Shown one piece after another: positions 54,439 to 63,771 of a stretch of 64,000 nt of DNA. The position numbers and the translations under genes were made by a program. This DNA comes from Deltaproteobacteria bacterium (GTDB taxonomy: Bacteria; Desulfobacterota; Desulfuromonadia; Geobacterales; Pseudopelobacteraceae), in assembly GCA_021781535.1 (NCBI GenBank), contig JAJXWO010000007.1, positions 1-64,000 on the forward strand. The letters run 5' to 3'. Numbering within the stretch: the first letter of the stretch is position 1; every line of letters starts with the position of its first letter. The notes under the pieces are model-generated. The model was not told where the DNA came from, did no database searches, and was given only the letters and a program-made list of their open reading frames with translations.

Positions 54439-56842
54439 TATTCAACCTTTTACGATGCAAAAGCCATTCGCGGATCAGCATCCCGGCAAACAGCGCAAAC
54501 GAAGCCAGTGTCAGATATTTTCCGATCTTGAAGGGAAGCGGATCAAAGCGAAATTCAACCGTGTGCTCCCCCTTCTGAACATATACACCACGCAGTACAT
54601 GATCGACCGGAACGATATCGGACTGTTTGCCGTCAACAGTGGCCTCCCACCCTTTGTAGTACTTTTCACCAAGGACGAGCAGGACGTTGGCAGCAGCATG
54701 TACATCAACCGAAATGTCATTTGCTTCATAGCGGGTTACAACCGAGTTTCCCGTTACTCCGCCACCAAGTGCAAGTCCGGGCGGCGCCTCAATCAGCGCT
54801 TGACGAGCCGGATCAAACTGTGGAGAAGAGTTGAGGATCATCAGCCTGCGCTCCGGATTCGTCTCGATGAACGCCTGGGAAACCAGCCAGGATTTGGGTA
54901 GTACTGTTTGATTTTGCAGTACGGTTTCGTTGCGAACAGGATCCTGGAACGCCACCTCGTACTTTGTGCCAAGCAAGTGAAGTTGCTGCGCGACCTGGTC
55001 GCTCTGCATCACAAGATAGCGGACGTTCATTATGTCCGGCATGACGGAGGTCAGGGAAAAGGCATCCAGAAACTCCTGCCAGCGGCGCATTTGTACGGGA
55101 TTCGAGGTATACATCACCGGAATCCCCTGCGAGACATACCTCATCGGATCCGTATTATCGAGCGGCAGTACGCGAAATGGAGGAGCGTCCCTGGCGATAA
55201 ACTCCATGGCAGCAGTTTTTTTCTCTGATGCCTGTACCGGCGTATCCTGCAGCAGCATAAACTTGTCATTGATGCGCCAGATATCCGTGAGATAAAGGCA
55301 AATCAGCACCAGCGGCAGGTATTTGAGCGGGGCGAGGCGCTTTATAAAGATCAGGATGGCTGCACCATATGCTGTCATGACCACAGTCGCTATTCCCGCT
55401 TCGCGCACCAGATTGTCCCAGCGCTGGTTTACAAGCTGCATACCCTGTTCATACCGGGTCGGCTGTGCCAGTTCTACTATGAAGCGCCCGACAAAATACT
55501 CCTTACCTCCGAGAACAATTCCCCACAAAATCAACATACCGGCAGTCAGTCCCCCCAGTCCCCACAGGTACCGCCTGAATTTTTTCTCAGATCTGACGGA
55601 ATCGTCCATGAGTGCATCCAGACCACGGGCGCCCAGCACTCCGAGACAAAAAGCCGGAATAATCATCATCATTTTCGGCACCCTGAAATGATTGATCCCC
55701 GGGAAATGCTCGTACAGGAACCAGTAGAACGGGGTGTATTTGCCCATTGAAAACAGTAACCCGAGCACAAGTCCCGCAAGTGCAAGATGCGTGTAACGAT
55801 CACGCCTGAATATCAGCGCCAACGGCAGAAGCAGCCACGGCAGAAGCCCCAGGTAATCCGTCGTCTGGGTAAATGACATTCGTCCCCAGTAATATGACTT
55901 GATATCGGCGGTATTGTACCCTCCCTCTTGACGCGACAGTCCAAACATGCCGGGTATCAGGAATGTTGCCACCTCCTCGGGAGGAAGTGACCACGACATC
56001 GCCTCATCAACATTCAAACCACCACCCCCCTGATTGGCACCGCTCTTTGCTCCTCTTGTCGTATCTTTCGACCAATCGGCAAGCGGAAGCAACGAAATAG
56101 AAACCGTCGTTAAAAAAAACGCCAGTATGACGAAATTGAGCCCCGCAAGTTTCCAGGCAACTGCTGCTCGATTATCACGTTCAGCAACAATAATCGCCGC
56201 CGTGCGGCACAATCCGTATACGCCAAGAGCAAGGCAGGTATAGTAGGCAATCTGCCAGTGCATGTTGAAAAACTGGAAGGCAAGGACAACGGCCGCAGTC
56301 ATGAACATCAGCACCCGGCGCGTCTGGTATCCTCGTTCCAGAAAATAAAATGCCCACGGAGCAAAGGAGATGGTTGCGATCTTCTGAACGTGGCCGGCAT
56401 TGATCAGTGATGCATTTTCTGGAGCAACGGCAAATACAAGTGCAGCAAGAATCGCAGCAAAACGCCCCGCTCCGATCAGCCGACAATACAGATAGGTGCC
56501 GGCAGCGGCAAAAAATAGATGAAAAACAATAAACCAGGCAATATTTTCCGGCAGCGGAATCAGCCAGAACAGGAGGCTCCGATACAACAAAAACTGCATG
56601 GAGAGGGTCCCGCCTCCCTCTGTCCCGCCACCATTCGCATACTGGTCCCACCCGGCATGAAGCTGGATACGAAAAAGATCCCAAAAGCTTGCCGAGCTGA
56701 AATGTTTGATATTCCAGACAAATTCATTGGTAATATCGGGAGCCCTGATGATCAGGTCGGTGAACAGGATGCGTTGAAACATCAGCAGCATTACACCTGC
56801 CAGTGCAAGTAGTGCCAGCAGATCTTTACGTCGTTCGGTCAT
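54428..56842 (-). CDS. YfhO family membrane protein
   Basis: An 804-residue polytopic protein with about 12 TM helices in the first 490 residues, followed by a large extracytoplasmic domain (about 510-770) and a last TM (about 775-792). The GT-C-like first loop (APDITNEFVWNIKHFSSASFW) and the C-terminal YYKGWEATVDGK signature match YfhO/DUF6044-like proteins, which are putative lipid-linked sugar glycosyltransferases. It would work on the periplasmic side of the membrane, decorating the polysaccharide made by this operon. Enzymatic role inferred. Confidence 0.87.
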   Translation of the reverse strand: MTERRKDLLALLALAGVMLLMFQRILFTDLIIRAPDITNEFVWNIKHFSSASFWDLFRIQLHAGWDQYANGGGTEGGGTLSMQFLLYRSLLFWLIPLPENIAWFIVFHLFFAAAGTYLYCRLIGAGRFAAILAALVFAVAPENASLINAGHVQKIATISFAPWAFYFLERGYQTRRVLMFMTAAVVLAFQFFNMHWQIAYYTCLALGVYGLCRTAAIIVAERDNRAAVAWKLAGLNFVILAFFLTTVSISLLPLADWSKDTTRGAKSGANQGGGGLNVDEAMSWSLPPEEVATFLIPGMFGLSRQEGGYNTADIKSYYWGRMSFTQTTDYLGLLPWLLLPLALIFRRDRYTHLALAGLVLGLLFSMGKYTPFYWFLYEHFPGINHFRVPKMMMIIPAFCLGVLGARGLDALMDDSVRSEKKFRRYLWGLGGLTAGMLILWGIVLGGKEYFVGRFIVELAQPTRYEQGMQLVNQRWDNLVREAGIATVVMTAYGAAILIFIKRLAPLKYLPLVLICLYLTDIWRINDKFMLLQDTPVQASEKKTAAMEFIARDAPPFRVLPLDNTDPMRYVSQGIPVMYTSNPVQMRRWQEFLDAFSLTSVMPDIMNVRYLVMQSDQVAQQLHLLGTKYEVAFQDPVRNETVLQNQTVLPKSWLVSQAFIETNPERRLMILNSSPQFDPARQALIEAPPGLALGGGVTGNSVVTRYEANDISVDVHAAANVLLVLGEKYYKGWEATVDGKQSDIVPVDHVLRGVYVQKGEHTVEFRFDPLPFKIGKYLTLASFALFAGMLIREWLLHRKRLNNGR

Positions 56843-56857
56843 ACGATTGTTCCCTTG

Positions 56858-58060
56858 TCATGTCTTTCGTTTGTGTATAATGCTCACATACAGCTTATCC
56901 AGCTTGTCGGCATAGGCATCCCATGAAAAAGCATCCAAAAGGTAGCGGCGCCCGGCGGCGCCAAGCAGACGGCCGGCATCCCCGTTACGCAGCAGACGTA
57001 CCGCCTGTCCAACCATTTCATCCCAGTTATCAGGATTGCACAGTACTCCGGAAATATCAGTTTTAATGTATTCTGCCAATTGTCCCACGTTATCAGCCAC
57101 TACCGGTATCGCCGCGCGCAGAATCTCGGTCATCTTGGCCGGGCACTTGGATCGATTAGCCAGTGTATCACTGAAGGGGTAGAGCGCCAGATCAGCCGCC
57201 GCCAGATAGGAAGCTATATCGTCAGGCTGCAGCCACCCTCCCATCACCAGGGCCTGGACGAATCCGCGCTCCTGTCCGGCATTGAGCAGAAGCTCCTCCT
57301 CATTGTTGCGACCTTTGCCGACCACCAGAAAGCGGACAGCGGGAATCTGCCGCCAGATATCAGTCAGCACGGCATGGAGCTTTTCCTGACTGAATTCGAA
57401 AAAACGGGTATAAAGCAGGACAACCGGCACTTCAGGCCCGATGCCCAGTTTCTCCCGGACCCGGGCTCCGTCTCCCGGCGGGGTGTCTTCAACACAGTTG
57501 GGCAGGTAGAGGACCCGCTCCGATGCCACTCCGAGCCCGACCGTCAGCCGCTGCAGTTCACGACTGGCAACAGTCATACCCGCGGCATGGCGCGACAGCC
57601 ACTGTTCCTGGAAGGCGAACAGCCGCTTTTCCGCTGAAGAATAGGTATGGAGGTCGTTCATCCCCCCCTTCCCTTCCCAGTCATCCGTATCCACAAACAG
57701 GGGTGGCATGCGAACACCGCAGCGTTGCAAGGAGAGCATCAGCATTGATGCCAGGCCGCCGTATCCCTTGGGCTTGAAGAGGTGGATAATATCAGGCTTT
57801 TCCGCCAGGGCCATCCGGAACATGCGCCAGGTCAGCGGCAATACTCCGAGCGCCTTGCCACAGGCAGGCAGCACGACATTGACCAGCCTCACCCCCAGCA
57901 GCACCTCGATCTTGCCCGAGTCCTCCGGGTTGGTGTAGGGAGGCGCAACAATGGTAACACTGTGGCCTAACTTCTGCAGCTCCACCGCCAGCGGCAGCAT
58001 GCGTGCGATGACCGTCCCCTTGGGACGGATACCGAAGGGGGCCAGGAAAAGTATTTTCAT
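56858..58060 (-). CDS. Glycosyltransferase family 4 protein
   Basis: A 400-residue GT-B enzyme. N-terminal MKILFLAPFGIRPKGTVIAR, middle VVLLYTRFFEFSQEKL, C-terminal donor-binding region PAKMTEILRAAIPVVADNVG (about 318-337) with the conserved Glu in MTEIL. Sugar specificity unknown. It lies 15 bases before the YfhO gene and three bases after the adjoining GT2 gene, so it belongs to the polysaccharide operon. Confidence 0.9.
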   Translation of the reverse strand: MKILFLAPFGIRPKGTVIARMLPLAVELQKLGHSVTIVAPPYTNPEDSGKIEVLLGVRLVNVVLPACGKALGVLPLTWRMFRMALAEKPDIIHLFKPKGYGGLASMLMLSLQRCGVRMPPLFVDTDDWEGKGGMNDLHTYSSAEKRLFAFQEQWLSRHAAGMTVASRELQRLTVGLGVASERVLYLPNCVEDTPPGDGARVREKLGIGPEVPVVLLYTRFFEFSQEKLHAVLTDIWRQIPAVRFLVVGKGRNNEEELLLNAGQERGFVQALVMGGWLQPDDIASYLAAADLALYPFSDTLANRSKCPAKMTEILRAAIPVVADNVGQLAEYIKTDISGVLCNPDNWDEMVGQAVRLLRNGDAGRLLGAAGRRYLLDAFSWDAYADKLDKLYVSIIHKRKT

Positions 58061-58063
58061 TGT

Positions 58064-58921
58064 TTATACCCGCCCCGCGTATTTGCCGAAATTCTCCCGC
58101 CGGAAATCACGCCAGCCACGCCACATCATCAACAGCTTAGCCAACTTTTCATCCTCGAACAGGATGATACTGGCGATCTCCTTCACCAATCGTACCAGGT
58201 CATAGAAACAGTGGCCGGGAAAATCCATCACATACTCATGGAACACCTTGAAACGGTTGCGGGTCTTGTAATAGCGCCGCAGCGGAGAATGATTGGTGGC
58301 GATAAACGGTCCGTACTTTTTGGTGTCCCCGACACTGTGTTCAAGTCGCGCCAGGTTGGCGCGACAGACGTCAAATCCCTGCTTCCTGAGCCGCAGGCAG
58401 TACTCGTTGTCAACAAAATCGATGAAGAAGTCGTCCCTGAATGGTCCGACCGCCCGATACGCCGCCAGGTTGAGCAGGCAACCGGAAGTCATGGGTGTCA
58501 TCACATCCTGGCACTCCTCTTTCCCCGGCAGGTGCCCCGACTTGGTCACATGAAAGGGTGAAATGATCCCGATCTGCGTCAACGTCCGCACATCCAGGCA
58601 GTCCAGCATCAGCGCCACCATGTCAGGCGCCGCCTTGCTGTCCTGATCCATTGTGAGTAGAAAGCCATAGCCTTGTTCAATTGCTCTTTCGGCCCCAATG
58701 TTGAGGGCCCGGGCCATTCCCCGGTTCGCGCCTTGTGGGATATACGTTATATTCCGGACTTTAGCCACCAGGAGGTTAAAGACCGAATCGGATGCCTCCG
58801 AGTTGTCCACGGCGTAGACAGTTTCCACCTGCCCGGACCACGACCGGATGTTGTCGATAACCTCCAGACCAGGGTGGTAGAGAACAACCACTGCGGCTAT
58901 TCTTGGCGCAAGGCCAATCAA
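58064..58921 (-). CDS. GT2 rhamnosyltransferase-like protein (copy 1)
   Basis: A 285-residue GT-A glycosyltransferase. IAAVVVLYHPGLEVIDNI (8-25) opens the nucleotide-binding fold, TMDQDSKAAPDM (about 91-102) holds the metal-binding DxD-like motif, and FIDFVDNEYCLRL (about 147-159) is the acceptor/ED region; this pattern is that of O-antigen rhamnosyltransferases. Sugar inferred only from resemblance. Its ATG overlaps the upstream methyltransferase stop by four bases. A paralogue is found at 60634. Confidence 0.88.
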   Translation of the reverse strand: MIGLAPRIAAVVVLYHPGLEVIDNIRSWSGQVETVYAVDNSEASDSVFNLLVAKVRNITYIPQGANRGMARALNIGAERAIEQGYGFLLTMDQDSKAAPDMVALMLDCLDVRTLTQIGIISPFHVTKSGHLPGKEECQDVMTPMTSGCLLNLAAYRAVGPFRDDFFIDFVDNEYCLRLRKQGFDVCRANLARLEHSVGDTKKYGPFIATNHSPLRRYYKTRNRFKVFHEYVMDFPGHCFYDLVRLVKEIASIILFEDEKLAKLLMMWRGWRDFRRENFGKYAGRV

Positions 58922-59652
58922 GCGCCCGCCTTGCGGATGATGAAGATAACCTCGCCCTTGTTCCGGAGCATCACCTCGATCTCACTGGGAATCTGTTTCG
59001 CAAGGTACTGGAGCAGCTCCAGCATCTCTTGTTGCGTCCAGACGTGATAGTGTATGCTGTACTCCATTTCAAGGAGTTGCTCAACCTGCCGGTGCATCAT
59101 CTCCGGATCAGTGATGCCGTTTACCAATCGGACCCATTCCTGAAAATGCTCACGCCGGGAGCACTCCGGGGCTTCTGAGTAGTCACGCCGCAGATGTTCA
59201 AGCGTCGTAACCGGTCGCACGCGGTCAAAGGTGTACCGTTTGTCCGGCAGAGCCAGATAGAGAACGCCATCTACCCGGAGCACCCGAAACATGTTCTCCA
59301 GTGCCAGAAGCGGATTCTGGCAATGTTCCAAAAAATGGTTGGCAATGACAAAATCCTGGGAGGCGTCGGCAATACTCTCCAAAAGTTCTCCATTGGCCAC
59401 AACATCGACCGGCTTAAGCTTTTTTTCGTTCAGTTCCGGATACTGCAACCGCAGTTCCGCAACCGTCATCCGGTCCACGTATCGGACCTTTGTCCAGGGC
59501 GACACCATCAGGGGGTTGTGAAGCGCTCCAATCTCAATCCCTTTGCCTCGAAGATAGAGAAAGGCAAGAGAATAACGGTTGTACAGCAGCTTGCGGGCAA
59601 TCATGTATATCTGGTGAAATAAGTGATTTTCATTCAGAGGCATTGCGGGCAC
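58918..59652 (-). CDS. Class I SAM methyltransferase
   Basis: A 244-residue methyltransferase. Motif I is the GKGIEIGALHNPL region (about 35-47), followed by a RYVDRMT acidic strand and DFVIANHFLEHCQNPLLALENMFRVLRVDGVLYLALPD-type motifs (key segment ANHFLEHCQNP). EIGALxxPL is typical of a group found in polysaccharide clusters and thought to methylate sugars. The start overlaps the upstream GT2 gene by 19 bases; MPLNEN nine bases later is an alternative start. Confidence 0.87.
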   Translation of the reverse strand: MPAMPLNENHLFHQIYMIARKLLYNRYSLAFLYLRGKGIEIGALHNPLMVSPWTKVRYVDRMTVAELRLQYPELNEKKLKPVDVVANGELLESIADASQDFVIANHFLEHCQNPLLALENMFRVLRVDGVLYLALPDKRYTFDRVRPVTTLEHLRRDYSEAPECSRREHFQEWVRLVNGITDPEMMHRQVEQLLEMEYSIHYHVWTQQEMLELLQYLAKQIPSEIEVMLRNKGEVIFIIRKAGA

Positions 59653-60641
59653 CTATTTGATGACACAATTTTGTTGATGAGCTTGCTGAACACGAAAACG
59701 AACTTCTCCACATGCCCGGCTGCAGGGAAAAGAATGGTGCGGTATCTGAACGCCAGCACAAACGATGCAATGTGGAAACGCCGATCAAGCAAGCTCTCTG
59801 CGTAGCGTTGGATATCGCCAAGAAACCTGAGTTCTTCGGCGCCAAGAGCAAGCCGAGTTTGCAGAGCCACGTAGCAGAGTGCTCTGTCCCTCAACAGACG
59901 GTAGTAACGTATTTTTGCCTCACCGGTCTCGCCACGCAGATGTGCGGCAAGGCGAGTAAGCAGAGCGGTTTTGATTGTAGCCCCGGTGTCGTTGTCATCG
60001 TGCTGCCGGTACTTGACAAGCCGTTCCGGAAGGTACCTGACCCCACCATACCGGGAGGCGACCACTGCAATCCACCAATCGTGATATATCTCGCAAACGG
60101 GAATCGGCAGAGCTTTTTCCAGCAGATCCCGCCGGATAAGCGTCGTGCAGCCGGTGACACAGGCGTTGCAAACAAAATAGTTAAATGACCTGCCACTAAC
60201 CGGTCTGACACCGGCAGTCTGTATCAGGGATACTGGCAACTCCCTGCCATCCCTGTCGACAAGAAGAGCATCCGAATAGGCAAGATCTGCTTCACCGATG
60301 CCAGCCATAAGCCGCTCAAGTTTTTGCGGAAGCCAGATGTCGTCCTGATCCGCCAGAGCAATGAACATGCCACGACAGCGCGCGAGTGCCTTCTCGAAAT
60401 TCCGGACAAACCCCAGGTTTCGTTCGTTAACCTCGTACTGAAGACCGTGGCTCTGCCGGTACTCATCCAGAATCGCCACAGTATCATCCGTGGAACAATC
60501 ATCACAAGCGACTACTTCGATGTTTTCCCAAGACTGGGAATAGATCGAATCAAGTTGTTCCCGAAGAAAGCGCCCTCCGTTGTATGTTGCAAGTGCCACG
60601 GAGATAAGGGGAAGAATTGAGGTCACGCTACAGTCAGGCAT
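59634..60641 (-). CDS. GT2 family glycosyltransferase
   Basis: A 335-residue GT-A enzyme: ISVALATYNGGRFLREQLDS (about 13-32), ACDDCSTDDT (about 45-54), metal site LADQDDIWLPQ (about 95-105) and DWW (about 186-188) near the acceptor site. The spacing matches rhamnosyl- or galactosyltransferases of O-antigen gene clusters. A hydrophobic stretch near the C-terminus (about 305-322) may attach it to the membrane. It overlaps the upstream GT2 paralogue by eight bases and the downstream methyltransferase by 19. Confidence 0.9.
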   Translation of the reverse strand: MPDCSVTSILPLISVALATYNGGRFLREQLDSIYSQSWENIEVVACDDCSTDDTVAILDEYRQSHGLQYEVNERNLGFVRNFEKALARCRGMFIALADQDDIWLPQKLERLMAGIGEADLAYSDALLVDRDGRELPVSLIQTAGVRPVSGRSFNYFVCNACVTGCTTLIRRDLLEKALPIPVCEIYHDWWIAVVASRYGGVRYLPERLVKYRQHDDNDTGATIKTALLTRLAAHLRGETGEAKIRYYRLLRDRALCYVALQTRLALGAEELRFLGDIQRYAESLLDRRFHIASFVLAFRYRTILFPAAGHVEKFVFVFSKLINKIVSSNRCPQCL

Positions 60642-61527
60642 GAAACCTCCCCATCTTCCTTCTGTGATAATCCAGATATCCTTTAAGTGTCATCCAAAGC
60701 TTGGCCGGCTTTTCATGTTCAAACAGGATGATCCCCTTGATTTCCCCCACTATCTGGCGGATCTGTCGACGGCAGAACTCAGGGTACTGGGAGCGATACC
60801 TGGCAATTACGTAAAACCGATTCCGGGACATGTAGTAACGCCGAAGAGGGGGATGATTACTGACACTGACCATCCGACCGAGGTAACGGTGCGCGGTGAT
60901 GTCCCCCAGATTGTGTTCAAGCAGGGCATCGTGACACCGGATGATCCGGTATCCGGCACTCCTGAGACGGAGGCAGTATTCGATATCAACCATGTCAATA
61001 AACAGTTCATCGACAAACGGTCCTACAATCTCGTAGGCCCGCAGGTTGAGGATATTCCCCGAGGTGAGGACCGCCTCCGCTTCTTCATTACCACTCCGTG
61101 GCGGCACTGATCCGGACTTCAACAACTGAAACGGGGCGATGATACCCACGTCCCTCCCCCCCTCTACCACACAAGCAAGCAGAGTAGCCACCATGTTTGG
61201 TGTGGCCCTGCTGTCCTGATCCATGGTCAAGAGAAAACTGAATCCCTCTGAAATTGCTAACTCCGCCCCCATATTGAGTGCTGCGGCAACACCCACATTT
61301 TCTCTTTGCGGCAACCATGTCACATTTCCCAAATCAACCATCCTGGCGGCAAAAGATTCGTCGGGCGGCTCCGAGTTGTCAACAGCATAGACCTTCGTCA
61401 CTTGGTCATTCCAGCTCCGGATATTTGCCACGACCTCATCTCCCGGGTGATAAAGCACCACCACGGCAGCAGTCAGCACCGCAAAGTCGTTCTGACGTTT
61501 ACTGTCCGGATCGCATTCTTTAAACAA
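60634..61527 (-). CDS. GT2 rhamnosyltransferase-like protein (copy 2)
   Basis: A 297-residue paralogue of the enzyme at 58064: TAAVVVLYHPGDEVVANIRS (19-38), LTMDQDSRATPNM (about 103-115), FIDMVDIEYCLRL (about 160-172). The two probably add similar residues at different steps of one repeat unit. The start is 41 bases after the flippase gene. Family-level call is firm; sugar identity is not. Confidence 0.88.
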   Translation of the reverse strand: MFKECDPDSKRQNDFAVLTAAVVVLYHPGDEVVANIRSWNDQVTKVYAVDNSEPPDESFAARMVDLGNVTWLPQRENVGVAAALNMGAELAISEGFSFLLTMDQDSRATPNMVATLLACVVEGGRDVGIIAPFQLLKSGSVPPRSGNEEAEAVLTSGNILNLRAYEIVGPFVDELFIDMVDIEYCLRLRSAGYRIIRCHDALLEHNLGDITAHRYLGRMVSVSNHPPLRRYYMSRNRFYVIARYRSQYPEFCRRQIRQIVGEIKGIILFEHEKPAKLWMTLKGYLDYHRRKMGRFHA

Positions 61528-61568
61528 TCGCTACACCTCCAGCACAAGGTAAATAAGAGAGTGTGACG

Positions 61569-63011
61569 TCACCGCGCCAGCGCTTTCAATTCACCAATCA
61601 GTTTGCCACGGTCAATCATCGCATAGACACCGACGTAGACCCCCGCCGCACATATTCCTTGGGCAAGAAGGCTTAGTAACGACTCAGTTATTACCATCCT
61701 GACAAGATACATTGTCACGGCCATGACTGAAGCCGCATACAATGAAAACCGGATTTCCCGAAACAAATCAATCCACTGAACGCTTAGTTCCCGCTTGAGA
61801 ATCGGCACATAAACCAGATACTGTGATAGGTAGGCAATAGTGACGGCCACAGCCACACCGGTAATGCCAAAAGTTCTGATAACAGGATAGAGAAGTCCGA
61901 GTTCGATGACCGCTACCAGAATGATGGCTTTAAGGCAAAGTTCCGGCTTGCCGATGCCAAAAATGACATTTCCGAGTGGTTCGAGGACAGCCCGGAAGAC
62001 CCCGTATACACAGAGTATCTGAAAAGCCAGGAGGGCCGGGAGCCACCGTTCGGTTCCGCGACCAAGGACATAAATCAGAAACTCCCTGCCATACACCAGC
62101 AGAAAGGCATTCACCGGCAGAGCCAGGAACGCTATGTAGCGGACTGAAGTAAGATATGCCTTTTTCATGGCCGGCAGGTCATGCTGGAGTCGGGTAAATG
62201 TAGGAAAAAGCACCTTGTGAAAAAGTGACGCCAGTTGGATACAAACCATGGACCCCCAACTAAAGGCTACCGCGTAATAACCAAGCTGTTCCGCTCCACG
62301 AAGAGTGCCAATTGCAAAATTATCTATGTTGAAAATGATAAAAACAATAACTCCGGGAATCAAAACACTCCCGCCGAAACGCAGCAGGCGCTTCGCAATC
62401 ACAGTATCAAACCGGAATGATACCCGTGCAGGGCACAGCAGGTTCAGTCCCACTGCAGTGATAAACGCAACAGCAATACTATTGGCCGTCATACTCCAGA
62501 AGCCGAAACCGGAATATGCCATGAATATGGCAAGAGTTGATCCTGCCATCACAGAAATAGTCACGGGAATGGCCAGTTTCCGATAATCCAGCTGCCGCGT
62601 CAGAAGAACCTGGGGCAGAAAGCTGCCCACCGAGAAAAGAAATGTCAGGGAAAGGAGGCGGATAACCGTAACAACCTCGGCACGATCCATAAAATAAAGA
62701 GCCAAAGGCGCGCCAAAAAGTAGCAGCAGAAAGATACCGGTACTCAATAGAGCTTTGAGCGTAAAAGCCGTGTAGAGCGTTGAGTCGTCCAGTTCTTTGT
62801 GCTGCACTACGGCATTATTGATACCAAAATCACCGAACTGCATCATAAATGCTATGAATATATTTGCAAAACCGACAATTCCGTAATCTGCCGGAGTGAG
62901 AACCCTGGCCAACACCACATTCGTCACAAACTGTACCACAGCCACCAGTAGTGTCGCTACAGCGTTATAGCTGATATTACGGGTGGTTATTTTTTTGAGT
63001 TTCTCATCCAC
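61569..63011 (-). CDS. Lipopolysaccharide flippase, Wzx/MOP family
   Basis: About 480 residues with 13-14 hydrophobic segments and no large loops, matching the MOP-family flippases (Wzx/RfbX, TuaB-like) that move undecaprenyl-linked repeat units across the inner membrane. NVVLARVLTPADYGIVGFAN (about 33-52) is the characteristic early motif, with FGDFGINNAVVQ after it. I set the start at GTG 63011, which overlaps the upstream methyltransferase stop; an in-frame TTG at 63032 is possible. No good ribosome-binding site is seen for either, so coupling is assumed. Confidence 0.9.
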   Translation of the reverse strand: MDEKLKKITTRNISYNAVATLLVAVVQFVTNVVLARVLTPADYGIVGFANIFIAFMMQFGDFGINNAVVQHKELDDSTLYTAFTLKALLSTGIFLLLLFGAPLALYFMDRAEVVTVIRLLSLTFLFSVGSFLPQVLLTRQLDYRKLAIPVTISVMAGSTLAIFMAYSGFGFWSMTANSIAVAFITAVGLNLLCPARVSFRFDTVIAKRLLRFGGSVLIPGVIVFIIFNIDNFAIGTLRGAEQLGYYAVAFSWGSMVCIQLASLFHKVLFPTFTRLQHDLPAMKKAYLTSVRYIAFLALPVNAFLLVYGREFLIYVLGRGTERWLPALLAFQILCVYGVFRAVLEPLGNVIFGIGKPELCLKAIILVAVIELGLLYPVIRTFGITGVAVAVTIAYLSQYLVYVPILKRELSVQWIDLFREIRFSLYAASVMAVTMYLVRMVITESLLSLLAQGICAAGVYVGVYAMIDRGKLIGELKALAR

Positions 63012-63660
63012 GAGTACGTTTCTTAGCCGCAACGAGGTAATGAAATATAAAGAACGATTGCAGCCGATTGAAGCAGAGCAGGTTTATAAATCGCATTAGC
63101 CGTGACCGGACTATATTGTGTTTCACTTTAGAAAGGGTGAGTCCGCTCCGGGAAAGAAGTTTCAAGATCCCGTCATACGTGAAAAATCGGATGTGGGTGA
63201 CATCAAGTAGCCCTGCTTCGCAATATTCCCATCTGTCTCTCAAAATCAAATCCTTAAGCAGAGTATAATGCTTCACGTTGGGAATACTGATCAGAATCGT
63301 CCCGTCATCTTTCATCGTTGTGACAACACTACGTAGCACACTCCACGGATCATAGAGATGTTCGAGTACATCGCCAATAAGAATAAAATCAAACTCTCTC
63401 TCTTTGAACGGGAGCGGTTCGCTATTCAGATCGCATACATGGACCTCGAGGCCTTTATTTCGGGCCGTTGCCAGTGCACTTTCACAATAATCAAGTCCGA
63501 CCACTTCGCAGTCGAACCTTGTTTTTAAATACTCCAGGGTCAATCCTTCTGCACAACCGATCTCAAGCACGCGTCCCCGGATATCCGGAGCAAGACTGAC
63601 GAGATCCGTTCTAACGCCTGAATAATAATCCTGGCTTTTTTCAAAGTGCCCGTTTTCCAA
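63004..63660 (-). CDS. Class I SAM methyltransferase
   Basis: A 218-residue methyltransferase: motif I VLEIGCAEGLTLEYL (about 31-45), acidic VVGLDYCES (about 53-61), motif IV FDFILIGDVLEHL (about 89-101), post-motif ISIPNVKHY (about 123-131). It resembles methionine-biosynthesis MetW-like and sugar methyltransferases in polysaccharide clusters. There is no in-frame ATG upstream before a stop; TTG at 63660 has GGAG six bases before it and is taken as the start. A hydrophobic, basic C-terminus (about 185-210) may be a membrane anchor. Confidence 0.85.
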   Translation of the reverse strand: MENGHFEKSQDYYSGVRTDLVSLAPDIRGRVLEIGCAEGLTLEYLKTRFDCEVVGLDYCESALATARNKGLEVHVCDLNSEPLPFKEREFDFILIGDVLEHLYDPWSVLRSVVTTMKDDGTILISIPNVKHYTLLKDLILRDRWEYCEAGLLDVTHIRFFTYDGILKLLSRSGLTLSKVKHNIVRSRLMRFINLLCFNRLQSFFIFHYLVAAKKRTRG

Positions 63661-63771
63661 AGTAGCTCCATCTTGACTTGTTCTCCCATGGTATTTTCAC
63701 CACTGACTGACCAGGAAAACCTGCATTCCAGTTAAATTTTCACCCAAAAAAAAGGACCGGATTCTAACACG

